Assembly: GCF_025452235.1 (NCBI RefSeq)
Contig: NZ_CP104965.1
Span: 1,240,001 to 1,304,000 of the forward strand
Reading direction: 5' to 3'
Length of the DNA stretch: 64,000 nt
From: Devosia neptuniae
GTDB lineage: Bacteria; Pseudomonadota; Alphaproteobacteria; Rhizobiales; Devosiaceae
The position numbers and the translations under genes were made by a program. The notes under the pieces were generated by a model. The model did no database searches, was not told the DNA's origin, and saw nothing but the letters and a program-made list of their open reading frames with translations. Positions 44,874 to 54,693 of this stretch are shown in pieces (the stretch's first letter is position 1; every line of letters begins with the position of its first letter).

Positions 44874-46544
44874 TCAATACTTGCCCTGCTCGCTGCCGCA
44901 GAACGGGTCTACCGGGCTCGTTCCAGCGAATTCCGTACGGCCCATGAGCGCCTCGACAACAGCTGCCTGTAGCGCCTCGCTGGAGCCATAGGCGTTGACA
45001 TAGGTGGGTACGCGCGGCGCGTCGTAGAGGTAGTAGGGGTAGCCGAAGCTGATCATCAGCGTGGGCAGGTCGTGCCAATAGCGCGCCATGCCGTCGAAGA
45101 CGCTGCCGGTGAGCTTGACCCAATCGAGGAAAATGCGGCTGCGCGTCAGCACGGTTTCCTCGGCAAAGAGATAGAGCACGAGGTCAAAATCCTTGGGGCT
45201 GACGCTCATGCCGGGCTCGAACAGGGTGACGGAGAAACCCTCGCGATCCAGCCGCTCCGGCACGCTGAGCGGCAATGGCTGCGGCACGAAGGGAATGATC
45301 GCCCCACCGGAAAACACCAGTACGCGCTTGTGCCTGGCCGGTGACAGCGGCAGCAGTCCGGCCACGTCCTTGACCAGGGTCGGCACCCGCTTGTGCACAG
45401 CTTCGGCGGTAATTCGATTGGCCTGGCTGCCCACCACCTGCTGGGCAGCGGCAAGGCTGGGCAGGGTGGGATTGCGATGCAGTCCCAGCGCGGCCTTGAG
45501 TCCCAGCACCCGTGTCACCGCTTCGTCCACGCGCTCCTGGCTCAACCGGCCGTCGGCCACGGCTTTGACCAGCCGCATCAGATCGGCATTGGGATCGTCC
45601 GAAAAGAGGATCACGTCGCAGCCGGCAATGATCACCTCGGGCAGGACACTGTCGCGCGGCCCCCAATCGCCCATGCCAGCCATGGGTGTAGCGTCGGAAA
45701 CGATGAGGCCGTTGAACCCCAGCTCGCGCCGCAACAGATCCTCGTTCAAAATCCGGCTCAGCGAAGCCGGCCGATAGGCCTCGGCGCCCGCATCGGGATC
45801 AAGCGCCCGCACAAAGGCGGGGAAGGCGATATGGGCGGACATCACGCTCATTACACCCGCCTTGATGGCGGCGCGGTAGAGCCGGCCGAAATTGCTCTCC
45901 CAAGCCTTCATGGTCAGCGGATTGACCGTGGTCACCAGATGCTGGTCACGATCGTCATAGCCTTCGCCGGGCCAATGCTTGACCGTAGCGGCGACGCCAT
46001 TGGCCTGGAAGGCGGCGATCTGGGCCAGCGCATGGCGCTCGATGCGGTCCACATCGCTGCCATAGGAGCGGGTGCCCACGATGGCGCTGCGGAAGGCCGC
46101 ATTGATATCGATGACGGGGGTAAAGCTCCAATTGAGCCCCACGGCATGGGCTTCCTGCGCCATGATGGTGGAAATGGCGGTGGTCGCTTCCACATCGTCC
46201 ACCGCCGCCAGCCCCAGCGGATTGGGCACGGGCGTGCCGAAGGGCAGGCTCATGCGGCTGCCTTCGAGATCGGCGCTGACCAGCATGGGCACGGCGCCGA
46301 TGCCGTTGAGGCCCTGCGCCAATGTCACTTCGCTAGCGAGATCGCCCGAATAGACCCTGGTAATGCCGCCGGGCTTGAAGGCGCGCAATTGCTCGAGCAC
46401 CTCGCCGGGCTCGCCCCGCGCCAAGAGCACGAAGAGCTGGGCCAGCTTGTCGCGCGGGGTCAGGCCGTCGCGGGTGGCATGCACCCACGCCATGGCTTCG
46501 TCGTCGAGATTGAACGGGGCAGCAGCGAGATCGACAGGGGCCAC
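44874..46544 (-). CDS. Glycoside hydrolase family 3 protein, NagZ-related
   Basis: This 556-aa GH3 protein has a TIM-barrel domain with the NagZ-type KH(W)PGEG motif (189-195, KHWPGEGYDDRDQH) and the nucleophile D284 in GLIVSDATPMAG. A C-terminal alpha/beta domain (about 380-556) follows, as in two-domain beta-N-acetylglucosaminidases. There is no signal peptide, so a cytoplasmic role in muropeptide or chitobiose breakdown is plausible. The start MAPVDLAAAPFNL at 46544 is plausible. It lies downstream of the thioredoxin genes. Substrate is inferred from family only. Confidence 0.85.
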   Translation of the reverse strand: MAPVDLAAAPFNLDDEAMAWVHATRDGLTPRDKLAQLFVLLARGEPGEVLEQLRAFKPGGITRVYSGDLASEVTLAQGLNGIGAVPMLVSADLEGSRMSLPFGTPVPNPLGLAAVDDVEATTAISTIMAQEAHAVGLNWSFTPVIDINAAFRSAIVGTRSYGSDVDRIERHALAQIAAFQANGVAATVKHWPGEGYDDRDQHLVTTVNPLTMKAWESNFGRLYRAAIKAGVMSVMSAHIAFPAFVRALDPDAGAEAYRPASLSRILNEDLLRRELGFNGLIVSDATPMAGMGDWGPRDSVLPEVIIAGCDVILFSDDPNADLMRLVKAVADGRLSQERVDEAVTRVLGLKAALGLHRNPTLPSLAAAQQVVGSQANRITAEAVHKRVPTLVKDVAGLLPLSPARHKRVLVFSGGAIIPFVPQPLPLSVPERLDREGFSVTLFEPGMSVSPKDFDLVLYLFAEETVLTRSRIFLDWVKLTGSVFDGMARYWHDLPTLMISFGYPYYLYDAPRVPTYVNAYGSSEALQAAVVEALMGRTEFAGTSPVDPFCGSEQGKY

Positions 46545-46606
46545 AGACCTCTCCTCCCAAGTCTTCTTATGGGGGAGAGACTATCAGGCCCGGTGATATC
46601 AGCCAA

Positions 46607-46930
46607 TCAGGCGGCGTGGCTCTCCAGCCACTTGATCAGCTGCGCGCGCGACTGGCCGGCGCCCACTTTCACATCGGTCGGCTGGCCGTCCTTGAACACG
46701 ATCATCGTGGGCATGGCACGCACATGATATTGCGTCACGGTGCTGGGATTGCTGTCGACGTCGAGCTTGACGATCTTGACCTTGCCGGCCAGATCGAGCG
46801 CGACCTGTTCCAGGATCGGGTCCATCGCCTTGCAGGGACCACACCATTCCGCCCAGAAATCCACCAGCACCGGCTCGCTGGAATTCAGCACTTCGGCGGC
46901 AAAGTTGGCATCGGTAACGTGGTGGGCCAT
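46607..46930 (-). CDS. Thioredoxin, second copy
   Basis: This 107-aa thioredoxin has the active site WCGPC (C30, C33) and the cis-Pro loop in VRAMPTMIVF. It is the same length as the neighbour at 47104 and about 64 per cent identical by hand count (69 of 107), so it is a tandem duplicate. Residues around the active site differ (CKAMDP here, CRAIAP in the other), which may shift redox potential or partners. GGAGACGATC precedes ATG 46930; ATG 46942 is an alternative. The neighbour's terminator separates them. Confidence 0.93.
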   Translation of the reverse strand: MAHHVTDANFAAEVLNSSEPVLVDFWAEWCGPCKAMDPILEQVALDLAGKVKIVKLDVDSNPSTVTQYHVRAMPTMIVFKDGQPTDVKVGAGQSRAQLIKWLESHAA

Positions 46931-47043
46931 GATCGTCTCCATCGGTAAAGGACGATGAATACTATAGAGAGTCGGCCGCCATGGAAAGGCATACAAAATG
47001 TAGTGCGCACCGGGGCGAGGAAAGTCTTTGCGCGGGCGATGTC

Positions 47044-47080
47044 ACAAACAAAAACACCGCCGGGTCGCCCCAGCGGTGTT
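47044..47080 (-). terminator. Intrinsic terminator of trxA
   Basis: AACACCGC (47080-47073 on the minus strand) pairs with GCGGTGTT (47060-47053), then TTTGTTTG. It lies about 23 bases after the trxA stop and before the second thioredoxin gene. Confidence 0.8.
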
Positions 47081-47103
47081 CTGCAATTCTTGAATGGACG
47101 GTC

Positions 47104-47427
47104 TTAGGCCGCGTGGCCTTCGAGCCACTTGGTCAGGCCGGCCTTGGGCGTGCCCGCGCCGATCTTCATGTCGGCAGCTTCCCCGCCCTTGAACAGGATC
47201 ATGGTGGGGATGGAGCGAACGCCGTATTTGACGGTGGTGGAGGGGTTTTCGTCGATGTTCAGCTTGACGATCTTGACCTTGCCGGCCAGTTCGCTCGAAA
47301 GCTCATCGAGCACAGGTGCGATCGCGCGGCACGGCCCGCACCACTCCGCCCAGAAATCCACGAGAACGGGCTCTTTGGAGTTAAGGACTTCCTCGCCAAA
47401 ATTGGCGTCGGAAACGTGTGTAGTCAT
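47104..47427 (-). CDS. trxA: Thioredoxin 1
   Basis: This 107-aa canonical thioredoxin reads [20 protein letters not shown] (C30, C33) and [13 protein letters not shown] with the cis-Pro. It reduces ribonucleotide reductase, PAPS reductase and other disulfides in the cytoplasm. It follows addA by about 80 bases, as is standard in Hyphomicrobiales, so this copy is the ancestral one. A strong terminator follows it. Confidence 0.96.
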   Translation of the reverse strand: MTTHVSDANFGEEVLNSKEPVLVDFWAEWCGPCRAIAPVLDELSSELAGKVKIVKLNIDENPSTTVKYGVRSIPTMILFKGGEAADMKIGAGTPKAGLTKWLEGHAA

Positions 47428-47509
47428 GGGTTAAGTTGCCTTTTGGTTGAAAGCGGTGGTCTCATTGCTCCCAAAGCTGGTGAGAGTCCAGCCTTGCTGC
47501 AAGCCTGCG

Positions 47510-50500
47510 TCACTGCAAGGTGAAGCCCCCGGTCGCTGCGCGAAGGTGATCAGACGGCAAAATCATCAACGATTCCAATCCAGTCCACAGGATGGCCGCC
47601 TCGACGGAATGGCCCGGGAAGAGCTGGTCTGCAACCAGCGCATACAGGCCCAATTGCGTCAAATACGGCTCCGGCACGTCCTCCGGGCCGCCGGGCACCG
47701 ACATGTCGGATTTGTAGTCGATCACCAATAGCCTTGAGTCGTCAATGACCAGCCGATCGATCCGCCCAGCCAGCCGGATGGGGGTGCCATCGCGTTGCGC
47801 CGCCACCGAAAACGGTACTTCCGCCCGGCTATTGGCGGCAAATAGCGGGGCCAGGTCGGGCTTTGTCAGGATCGACACGGCCTTGGCCCCGATCCGGGCA
47901 TGCTGGTCGGGTGCTTCGGGCCATAAAGCGGCCAGCGCCTTGGGCACCACGGCCGGCCACAGGCTCGGCTCCACCCGGCCCAGATGCTGCAACAGGGCAT
48001 GCAGCGCAATGCCTTCCTTGCGCGCCGCTTCGGCATCGCGCAGCTGTTCGGCCAGGCTATCGAGAGCCACGGCTGGCGCCACATGGCTGCGGGCCGACGA
48101 GGGGGCAACCAGTTTTGCCACCTTGGGCGCCGGCACCGCCGCAAAGGCCTGGGGCAGGCTGGCAGCGGCGGGCGTTTCGACCAGCCGCTTGACCGGTTGC
48201 GGCGCCTCCCGGTCGCGCGGATAGATCAGCGCGGTCTCGCGGCCATCCCCGTCGAGCACGATTTCGGCGTCCGCGCGGAGCGCTCGCTCGATGGCCTGAT
48301 ACCAGGTGCCCTCGAGCTGCCGTTCGGGTTTTGCCGAGGGGGTCAGCGCACCGGTGACGTAGAGTTCGTCTTCGGCCCGGGTCATGGCGACATAGAGCCG
48401 GCGCCAATATTCCTTGGCTAGGTTGGCCTCGACCTGGCTCTTTACCCCAAGGCTGCCCGGCACATGGTTCTTGCTGCCCGAGGCATGTACCAGCAGCGGG
48501 CCGGGCGCCTCGGTCAACAGGTAAACCGGCCGATTGACCTGATTGCCCTGCGGCTTGCTCGCCGCATCGGCCAGGATAACGATTGGGGCCTCGAGCCCCT
48601 TGGCGCCATGCACCGTCATCACCCGCACGCCATTGCCGGCCTCGGCCAGCTCGCGCTTTATCGAGGCCGCGCTTTGCCGCATGGCGACGACAAAGCCCTG
48701 CAGCGATGGCTGCGCCCCCTGCTCATGAGCCAGCGCCAGTTCCAGCAATTCGGCGAAGACCTCGTCTACTTCCTCGCCCAGCCGGGCGTGAAAGCGCCGC
48801 AGCCCGCCCTCGGCGTAGAGCACCTGGGTCAGGAATTCGAATGGTCGCTCGAAATCCAGTTCGCCGCGCCAGCGCGACAGGGCCCGATAGGCCTCGGCAC
48901 AGCCCGGCGTGGTCGCGGTTTCCAGCGCCTGCCACAGCGTGCGGCCTTTCTCGCGCGGCTGGGCCAGCGCGAACAGCTCCTCCTCCCCGATGTCGAACAA
49001 AGGCGAGCGCAGCAGCGCGGCCAATTGCAAGCTATCGGCCGGATTGAGCAGCACATCGCACAGCGCCAAGAGATCCAGCACCGCGATATGGTCGGACACG
49101 GCCAGCCGGTCGGCGCCGGGCGTCGGCAATCCCGCCTGCCGCAGCGCGCGGATCACCTCCTGGAACACCGCCCCGCGCGATTGCACCAAGATCAGCACGT
49201 CATTGGGCCGCACCGGGCGGCCGCGATTGGTCAGCGGCCGCTTGGTGTCGATCCAGCCCTTGATTTCCCGCGCAATGCGCTCGGCGACCTGACGCGGCGC
49301 AGTTTTTTCGCCGCCCTCGGCCGGCTCTGTCGGCCATTCCCCGGCATCACCTGCCGAAGTGGCCTGTTGCAGTGGCGGCCACAAGCACACGCTGCCGCCC
49401 TTGGTGGGTCGGCTGGTGTCGTGATGCACCTTCTCGCTTTCGAGCAGCGCGTCCTGGATATTGGGATCGTCGCTGACCTTGTCTACCGCCGCCAGCACTT
49501 CGGGCAGGGTGCGAAAGCTCATATGCAGCCGCAGCGGCAGGAAGGGCACCTCAACCTCGGCAGCGCGGCGACGGAACAGCTCGCCGGTCGCGCCAAACAG
49601 GGTCGGCTCGGCCCCCTGGAACGAATAGATCGACTGTTTCTGGTCGCCCACTGCGAACAACGAGCGCAGCCGCGTCACGTCACCGGCGCCATTGAAGAAT
49701 TCGTCGGCAATGGCCCGCACCACCCGCCATTGCTCGGGATTGGTATCCTGGCTTTCATCGACCAGGATATGATCGATGCCGGTATCGAGCTTGTACTGCA
49801 CCCAAGGCCCGGCATCGGGATTTTCCAGCAGGTCACCCAGCTTTTCAACCAGATCGTCGAAATCGAGCAGCGAGCGCGCGCGTTTGTGCGCCTGATAGCG
49901 GGAGGCAATCAGCGCCACCACGTCAAGCAGCGCCTCGCTGCGTTCGACCAGCAGTGCCGTGCTGAGCGCATCGACCAGCGCCGTAACACGGGCCTGCTCG
50001 GCTTCGAGCAAGGTCACGATATCGGGGCGGTCCGCCTGCTGCTTGGCGGTCAGCAGCTTGCGGGCCGTGCCCTTGTCGGTGAGGAAGGCCGTGCGCAAGG
50101 TGCCGCCATCGATCGCATCGGGGTCCAGCCGTGCCAGCAGATCCACGAAGCGATTGTTGCCGCTGGGATCGCCGCCGAACAGCCGCACGATCTCCCTGAT
50201 CCCCTCCGGCGTCAGCAGGCTTTGCTCGACCAATTGCCGCTGCAGCCCGGCCGAACTCTCCCCACTATGCCCCACCAGCTGGCGCAGATTGGCCTTGGCG
50301 CGCGGGATGTCGGCCAGCACTGCCTTGAGCTTGCGCCCATCACCCAGCGCCAATTCGATGGCGTCACTTAGCGCAAAGTCGCTGAGCAGGCCGAACAGCG
50401 TCTCGACCGCTGCCGTCGCGCCCTCGCCGCGCAGGCCTTGCGCCAGCACGGCCTCGCGCGTCTGCGTCAGCAGCTGGATGCGTTCCTCATCCTCGATCAC

Positions 50501-50953
50501 CTTGAAATCGAAGGGCACGCCCGCTTCGAGCGGAAAGCGATGCAGCACCGATTCGCAGAAGGCGTGGATGGTGACGATCTTGAGCCCGCCCGGCGTCTCC
50601 AGCGCCTGGGCAAACAGGGTCCGCGCCCGCTCGACCAGCGCGGGCCGATAGGCATTGGCTTCGATCTCCTTGAGCTCCCGCACCAGTTCGGGCTCGGGCA
50701 GGGTGGCCCAGCGGGCCAGTTCCCGCGCCAGCCGGCCGCGCATTTCGGCCGCCGCCGCCTTGGTATAGGTGAGGCACAGGATGGATTGTGGTGTAGCTCC
50801 GGCCAGCAGCAGCCGCAGCACGCGCCGGGTCAACACAAAAGTCTTGCCCGAGCCAGCATTGGCCGACACCCAGATCGACAGGTTCGGGTCCGCTGCTTTT
50901 GCCTGATTGGTGCGGGTCTCTGGGGAAATGACGGGTTTACCGCGCTCGCTCAA
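47510..50953 (-). CDS. addA: Double-strand break repair helicase AddA
   Basis: This 1147-aa UvrD-type helicase/nuclease of the AddAB (RecBCD-equivalent) complex has Walker A SANAGSGKTFVLTRR (about 30-44), helicase motifs IDHILVDESQDTNPEQWRV and VMTVHGAKGLEAPIVIL, and a C-terminal RecB-type nuclease site LLVIDYKSDMS. I chose TTG 50953 because it overlaps the addB stop as TTGA and has AGGAGG 7 bases upstream; the ATG at 50989 has neither advantage. Translation is coupled to addB. Confidence 0.95.
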   Translation of the reverse strand: MSERGKPVISPETRTNQAKAADPNLSIWVSANAGSGKTFVLTRRVLRLLLAGATPQSILCLTYTKAAAAEMRGRLARELARWATLPEPELVRELKEIEANAYRPALVERARTLFAQALETPGGLKIVTIHAFCESVLHRFPLEAGVPFDFKVIEDEERIQLLTQTREAVLAQGLRGEGATAAVETLFGLLSDFALSDAIELALGDGRKLKAVLADIPRAKANLRQLVGHSGESSAGLQRQLVEQSLLTPEGIREIVRLFGGDPSGNNRFVDLLARLDPDAIDGGTLRTAFLTDKGTARKLLTAKQQADRPDIVTLLEAEQARVTALVDALSTALLVERSEALLDVVALIASRYQAHKRARSLLDFDDLVEKLGDLLENPDAGPWVQYKLDTGIDHILVDESQDTNPEQWRVVRAIADEFFNGAGDVTRLRSLFAVGDQKQSIYSFQGAEPTLFGATGELFRRRAAEVEVPFLPLRLHMSFRTLPEVLAAVDKVSDDPNIQDALLESEKVHHDTSRPTKGGSVCLWPPLQQATSAGDAGEWPTEPAEGGEKTAPRQVAERIAREIKGWIDTKRPLTNRGRPVRPNDVLILVQSRGAVFQEVIRALRQAGLPTPGADRLAVSDHIAVLDLLALCDVLLNPADSLQLAALLRSPLFDIGEEELFALAQPREKGRTLWQALETATTPGCAEAYRALSRWRGELDFERPFEFLTQVLYAEGGLRRFHARLGEEVDEVFAELLELALAHEQGAQPSLQGFVVAMRQSAASIKRELAEAGNGVRVMTVHGAKGLEAPIVILADAASKPQGNQVNRPVYLLTEAPGPLLVHASGSKNHVPGSLGVKSQVEANLAKEYWRRLYVAMTRAEDELYVTGALTPSAKPERQLEGTWYQAIERALRADAEIVLDGDGRETALIYPRDREAPQPVKRLVETPAAASLPQAFAAVPAPKVAKLVAPSSARSHVAPAVALDSLAEQLRDAEAARKEGIALHALLQHLGRVEPSLWPAVVPKALAALWPEAPDQHARIGAKAVSILTKPDLAPLFAANSRAEVPFSVAAQRDGTPIRLAGRIDRLVIDDSRLLVIDYKSDMSVPGGPEDVPEPYLTQLGLYALVADQLFPGHSVEAAILWTGLESLMILPSDHLRAATGGFTLQ

Positions 50954-53900
50954 AAGCCGTCCTCCTCGTCTTCGTCCACCGCGGTCCACTCGTCGACCCG
51001 CGCCAGATGGTCATAGGCGCCGGGGAACCGTTGCGTCTTGAGCGGCAGGATACGGGCCGGCATGGGCATCTGGTTGAACAGGAAAAAATCCACATGGCGC
51101 TGCATGCGCTCGGCAATATCCTGCGCCGCACTCATGATGGTGTGGCCCTCGCCCAGCGAAAAATCCTTGGGGCTGAAGGCCTCGGGCCCCAGCCCAACCT
51201 TGATATAGGTCAGTCGCGACGTGTCGGCCGGCGGCACGCCCGCCATGGCGCCCGCGCGCGCCATCTGCGCCTCGAGCAGCATTTGCGGCGCCTCGAACGC
51301 CTTCATTGCCCCCGGCGTGGGGAGCGAGCCGGTCTTGAAGTCGAGGATCTGCAAGGTGCCGTCGAGCATTTCATCGACCCGGTCGGCCCGCCCCTTGAGG
51401 GTAAAACCGGTGGGCAGCGGCCACAGCCCCGCGATCTCGGCATGGCGCCGCAAGACCTCGACATTGCGGGCGCGCTCGAAATCGAGGAATTGCCGCGCCG
51501 CCGTCTCGAAGCGCCGGATCCAGATGTCACGCCGCTCAGCAATGCCTTCGAGCCCCGAAAAGGCCTCCACCGCGAATTGCCGCAACAGCGCGGCGGCATT
51601 GGCGACCATCACGTCATGCCCCTCCTCGACAAAGCGGGCGAGGATGTCGTGGATAATGGTGCCGCGCTCGCGCGCCTCGGGTGTTTCGCCCAGCGCGTCG
51701 AGCGGTCGCAGCCGGAGCACATGCTTGGCATAAATGTCATAGGGCGAGCGCATCAGCGTTTCGATCTCGGTGACCGAGAGCTGGCGCGGCCGGGTCTCGA
51801 CCGGCGGATTGGGCGCCGGCCGCGTAGCGGCGCGGGTTTCCGTCACCGCATCGAGCCGCCGCGCCTGTTCGAGCCACACCGCGCCGCGCTTTTGCCAGGC
51901 CGCCACATTGTCCTCGCCGGCAAAGGCCTCCAGCCGCTGCACCAGCCGCGAGGGCAAAGCGGGGCTGGTGCCGATGCGGCCGGAAAGGGCGATGATGATG
52001 CTGTCATTGCCCAGGCCCTGGGCAAAGTCATGCGCGGCCAGCCCCTGCCGCCGCTCGGGCGGTTCGAGCCCCGCCGCCAGCCGCATGCCCCGGCTGAGCC
52101 AGGGGCCGGGATCGGCCGCTTCGGGCCACTTATCCTCGTTGAGCGCGCACAGAATCAGCAGGTCCGGATTCATCAGGCGGGCTTCGATCTGCCCCCAGAT
52201 GGCGATATCGGTGCGGCGCTCCTCGCGCGTCCGCACCTGGAACCCCGCCATCAACGCAGCCAAGACGCTATCGAGCCCGATGGGCGGAAAATTATGGCCC
52301 TCTCCGGCCTGCGCCGCCATCTGGCTGGCCCAATCGGCCAGTTCCGCGCGGCCGGGAATCTCGGCGCCGTCAGCCACCGCCTCAAAAGCCCTGCAGATCG
52401 CGGCAGCCAATGCGCTCGCCGTGATCCGGCGCTCGCCCAGCAGGGCCAGCAGCGGCGCCAGTGCCGTCTCGATACGGCCGAACAGCGCCTCGATGGCCTC
52501 GGCTTGTCGTGCATTCAGCCGCTTGGCCACATGGGGCGTCACCTCGACGACATTAGCCGCCAGCAGGGCACGCAGGCCCGCCAACCCCGGATTTGGCCGC
52601 TGCCCCCGCAACAGGCCCAGTTCGATATCGTCGGCCAACCGGGCAATATCGGAGCGGGCCATGCCGAAGCGGGCGGCGCGATGGCGCAGCAGGGCCATCA
52701 TGTCCACCGGCGCACAATTGCCCGCAGCCAGGGTCAGGATTTGCCGCAGCAGCCGGCCTGCCGGGGATTGGAACAGCGGCGCGCCCGCCGCATCATCCAC
52801 TTCGATGGCGAAGCGCTTGAGCTCGGCGGCGATGCGACGGGCCAGATTGCGGTCAGGGGTGACGATGCCCACGCTCTTGCCGCCAGCCAGGGCCTGCCGC
52901 GCCGCCAGCGCCACGGCGCGGCCTTCCTCGTCCTCATTGCGGGCCGCGATGATGGACAGACCATCGCAGGCCATGCCGATTTCGAGCTGGGTCAGGCGTT
53001 GCTCGGGCCAGCGCGCCGTATCCTTGGTCAGCGCCAGCGCGCGATTGACCAGAATGGTGCGCAGGTTGTTGCTCTGGCCCAGTTCGGTCACCGCCTCCAC
53101 CGTCGCCCCCAGCAGCCGCAGCAGCCGCGCCAGGCCATATTGCGGATGGCCATGGGGATTGTTGGCTGTATCGAGCAATGCCGCGTAATCGGCCTCGCTC
53201 ATGCTGCAATCGAGCCCCGGCAGCACTACCGCCCCGCGCGGCAGTTGGTGAATGGCCTTGAGCAGCCGCGCAGTAGCAGGGATCGATCCGGTGGAGCCTG
53301 CCGCGATCACCGGCCGGTCGCCCCAGAGCAAAGGCGCCGCCGCTGCCTGCCGGTCGAGCCGCAGGCCGCGCAATCTCATGCCGTCTTCGAGCCCCTTGGC
53401 CGCCAGCCGCTCGGGCCAGTAGCTGAGCGCGATGTCGAGAAAGGTCAGCGTCTGCTGCCAATAGGCGCCCAGTTCACCCGCCAGTTCGGGCACGATGGCA
53501 CGGATATCGGCGGCGCTGCGTTCTTCGGTCAGCAGGTCATCGATCAACGCGCCCAGTGACTCGGCCATGGAAAGGATTTCGGCGGCCGTGGGCGGGCTGG
53601 AAAACGCCTGCCGCCCAGCCGGCGTTTCCGCCCAGGCCGCCACCAATTGCGACAGCACCAGCCGCCGTTCCAGCGCAGTGGTTATGGGAGGGGTCGCGGC
53701 GACATCGAAGGGCGGCAAGAACGGCTCTTCGTCGGCTGTCTCGCCGCCAAAGGTGCGAATGTCGGGCAATAGGCCCGTGCCGCGCCGGGCAAATTCATCG
53801 GCCAAAACCTGCTTGGCCCGCCGTGTGGGCACGACAATGGTGACATCGCTCAGCCAGAACGGGTTATTGGCGCGGTCCCACCCGCCCAGCAGCGTGCCAT

Positions 53901-53964
53901 CCATCACCCGCTCAGCCAGCGTGGCGAGAAACCGCTCATGCGGCGGTATGGAATATAGGCTCAT
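50950..53964 (-). CDS. addB: Double-strand break repair protein AddB
   Basis: This 1004-aa partner of AddA has an N-terminal helicase-like region (SIPPHERFLATLAERVMDGT start; DVTIVVPTRRAKQVLADEFA) that is probably inactive for unwinding and reads Chi-like sites. The C-terminal RecB-type nuclease has LQILDFKTGSLPTPG and FEAPQMLLEAQMA. Obvious Fe-S cysteine spacing was not seen. ATG 53964 overlaps the preceding gene's stop (ATGA), and its own stop overlaps the addA start, making a coupled three-gene unit. Confidence 0.95.
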   Translation of the reverse strand: MSLYSIPPHERFLATLAERVMDGTLLGGWDRANNPFWLSDVTIVVPTRRAKQVLADEFARRGTGLLPDIRTFGGETADEEPFLPPFDVAATPPITTALERRLVLSQLVAAWAETPAGRQAFSSPPTAAEILSMAESLGALIDDLLTEERSAADIRAIVPELAGELGAYWQQTLTFLDIALSYWPERLAAKGLEDGMRLRGLRLDRQAAAAPLLWGDRPVIAAGSTGSIPATARLLKAIHQLPRGAVVLPGLDCSMSEADYAALLDTANNPHGHPQYGLARLLRLLGATVEAVTELGQSNNLRTILVNRALALTKDTARWPEQRLTQLEIGMACDGLSIIAARNEDEEGRAVALAARQALAGGKSVGIVTPDRNLARRIAAELKRFAIEVDDAAGAPLFQSPAGRLLRQILTLAAGNCAPVDMMALLRHRAARFGMARSDIARLADDIELGLLRGQRPNPGLAGLRALLAANVVEVTPHVAKRLNARQAEAIEALFGRIETALAPLLALLGERRITASALAAAICRAFEAVADGAEIPGRAELADWASQMAAQAGEGHNFPPIGLDSVLAALMAGFQVRTREERRTDIAIWGQIEARLMNPDLLILCALNEDKWPEAADPGPWLSRGMRLAAGLEPPERRQGLAAHDFAQGLGNDSIIIALSGRIGTSPALPSRLVQRLEAFAGEDNVAAWQKRGAVWLEQARRLDAVTETRAATRPAPNPPVETRPRQLSVTEIETLMRSPYDIYAKHVLRLRPLDALGETPEARERGTIIHDILARFVEEGHDVMVANAAALLRQFAVEAFSGLEGIAERRDIWIRRFETAARQFLDFERARNVEVLRRHAEIAGLWPLPTGFTLKGRADRVDEMLDGTLQILDFKTGSLPTPGAMKAFEAPQMLLEAQMARAGAMAGVPPADTSRLTYIKVGLGPEAFSPKDFSLGEGHTIMSAAQDIAERMQRHVDFFLFNQMPMPARILPLKTQRFPGAYDHLARVDEWTAVDEDEEDGF

Positions 53965-54653
53965 CGCGCCAAAAGCCGTTCGGTCTCGGCCAGCGCCTGG
54001 GGATCGCCCACATGATACCAATCGGCGTCCAGCGCCACGCCAAACAGGGCTTCGCGCTCCAGCGCCGCTTCGAAAATATCGTTCAGCGAAAACGCCCCGT
54101 CGGCAGCGTCGGCGAACCAGCTTTTGCCCAGCAGCGCCACCCCACCGTAAATCACCGGGGCGCCATAGTCGCGGGTGATCCGCCCCATGGGGTCGAGGCA
54201 AAAATCGTGGCTGCGATCAAATCCGGTCGCCCGCCGCGGGTGTACGCACAGCAGCACCACGGCCTCGTCTTCAGCCTCGAACCGCCCGATCATCCGCCCC
54301 AGCGGCTGGTCCTGCCCCTCCGGCCAGAAGGCGTCGGTATTCATCACGAAAATCGGGTCCGAATGCAGCATGGGCAGCGCCCGCTTGATGCCGCCCCCAG
54401 TTCCCAGCAGATCATCCTCGCGGCTGACCTTGAGCAGCCCGCCGAAATGGGCCAGCAGCTGATCGGCCCGATAATGGGCATTGGCGACAAAGCGCTTGGC
54501 GCCCTCGGCTCGCGCATTGGCCATGATCCGCTCGATCAGCGGCACGCCCAGCACCGGCACCAGCGGCTTGGGCACGCTGTCGGTCAAGGGCCGCAGCCGC
54601 GTGCCCAGGCCCGCCGCCAGCAGCATCACATCGGGGAATCGGGGTTCACTCAT
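53961..54653 (-). CDS. Nucleotidyltransferase, MurU-like
   Basis: This 230-aa GT-A fold NTP transferase has the nucleotide loop MLLAAGLGTRLRPLTDSVPK (about 9-28) and FVMNTDAFWPEG with the metal-binding Asp. Alphaproteobacterial relatives next to addB resemble MurU, which makes UDP-MurNAc from MurNAc-1-P in peptidoglycan recycling. The usual partner kinase amgK and tsaE are not beside it. Its stop overlaps the addB start. The substrate is inferred from context. Confidence 0.85.
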   Translation of the reverse strand: MSEPRFPDVMLLAAGLGTRLRPLTDSVPKPLVPVLGVPLIERIMANARAEGAKRFVANAHYRADQLLAHFGGLLKVSREDDLLGTGGGIKRALPMLHSDPIFVMNTDAFWPEGQDQPLGRMIGRFEAEDEAVVLLCVHPRRATGFDRSHDFCLDPMGRITRDYGAPVIYGGVALLGKSWFADAADGAFSLNDIFEAALEREALFGVALDADWYHVGDPQALAETERLLAR

Positions 54654-54693
54654 GGCCGGATTTGAATGGTTCCCCCCGCTTTGTCCAGCGCCC

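Noticed and set aside
51007..53559. An 850-codon open frame antisense to addB
   Set aside because: Shadow of the GC-rich addB coding sequence; the peptide is rich in Gly, Gln and Arg without any fold pattern.
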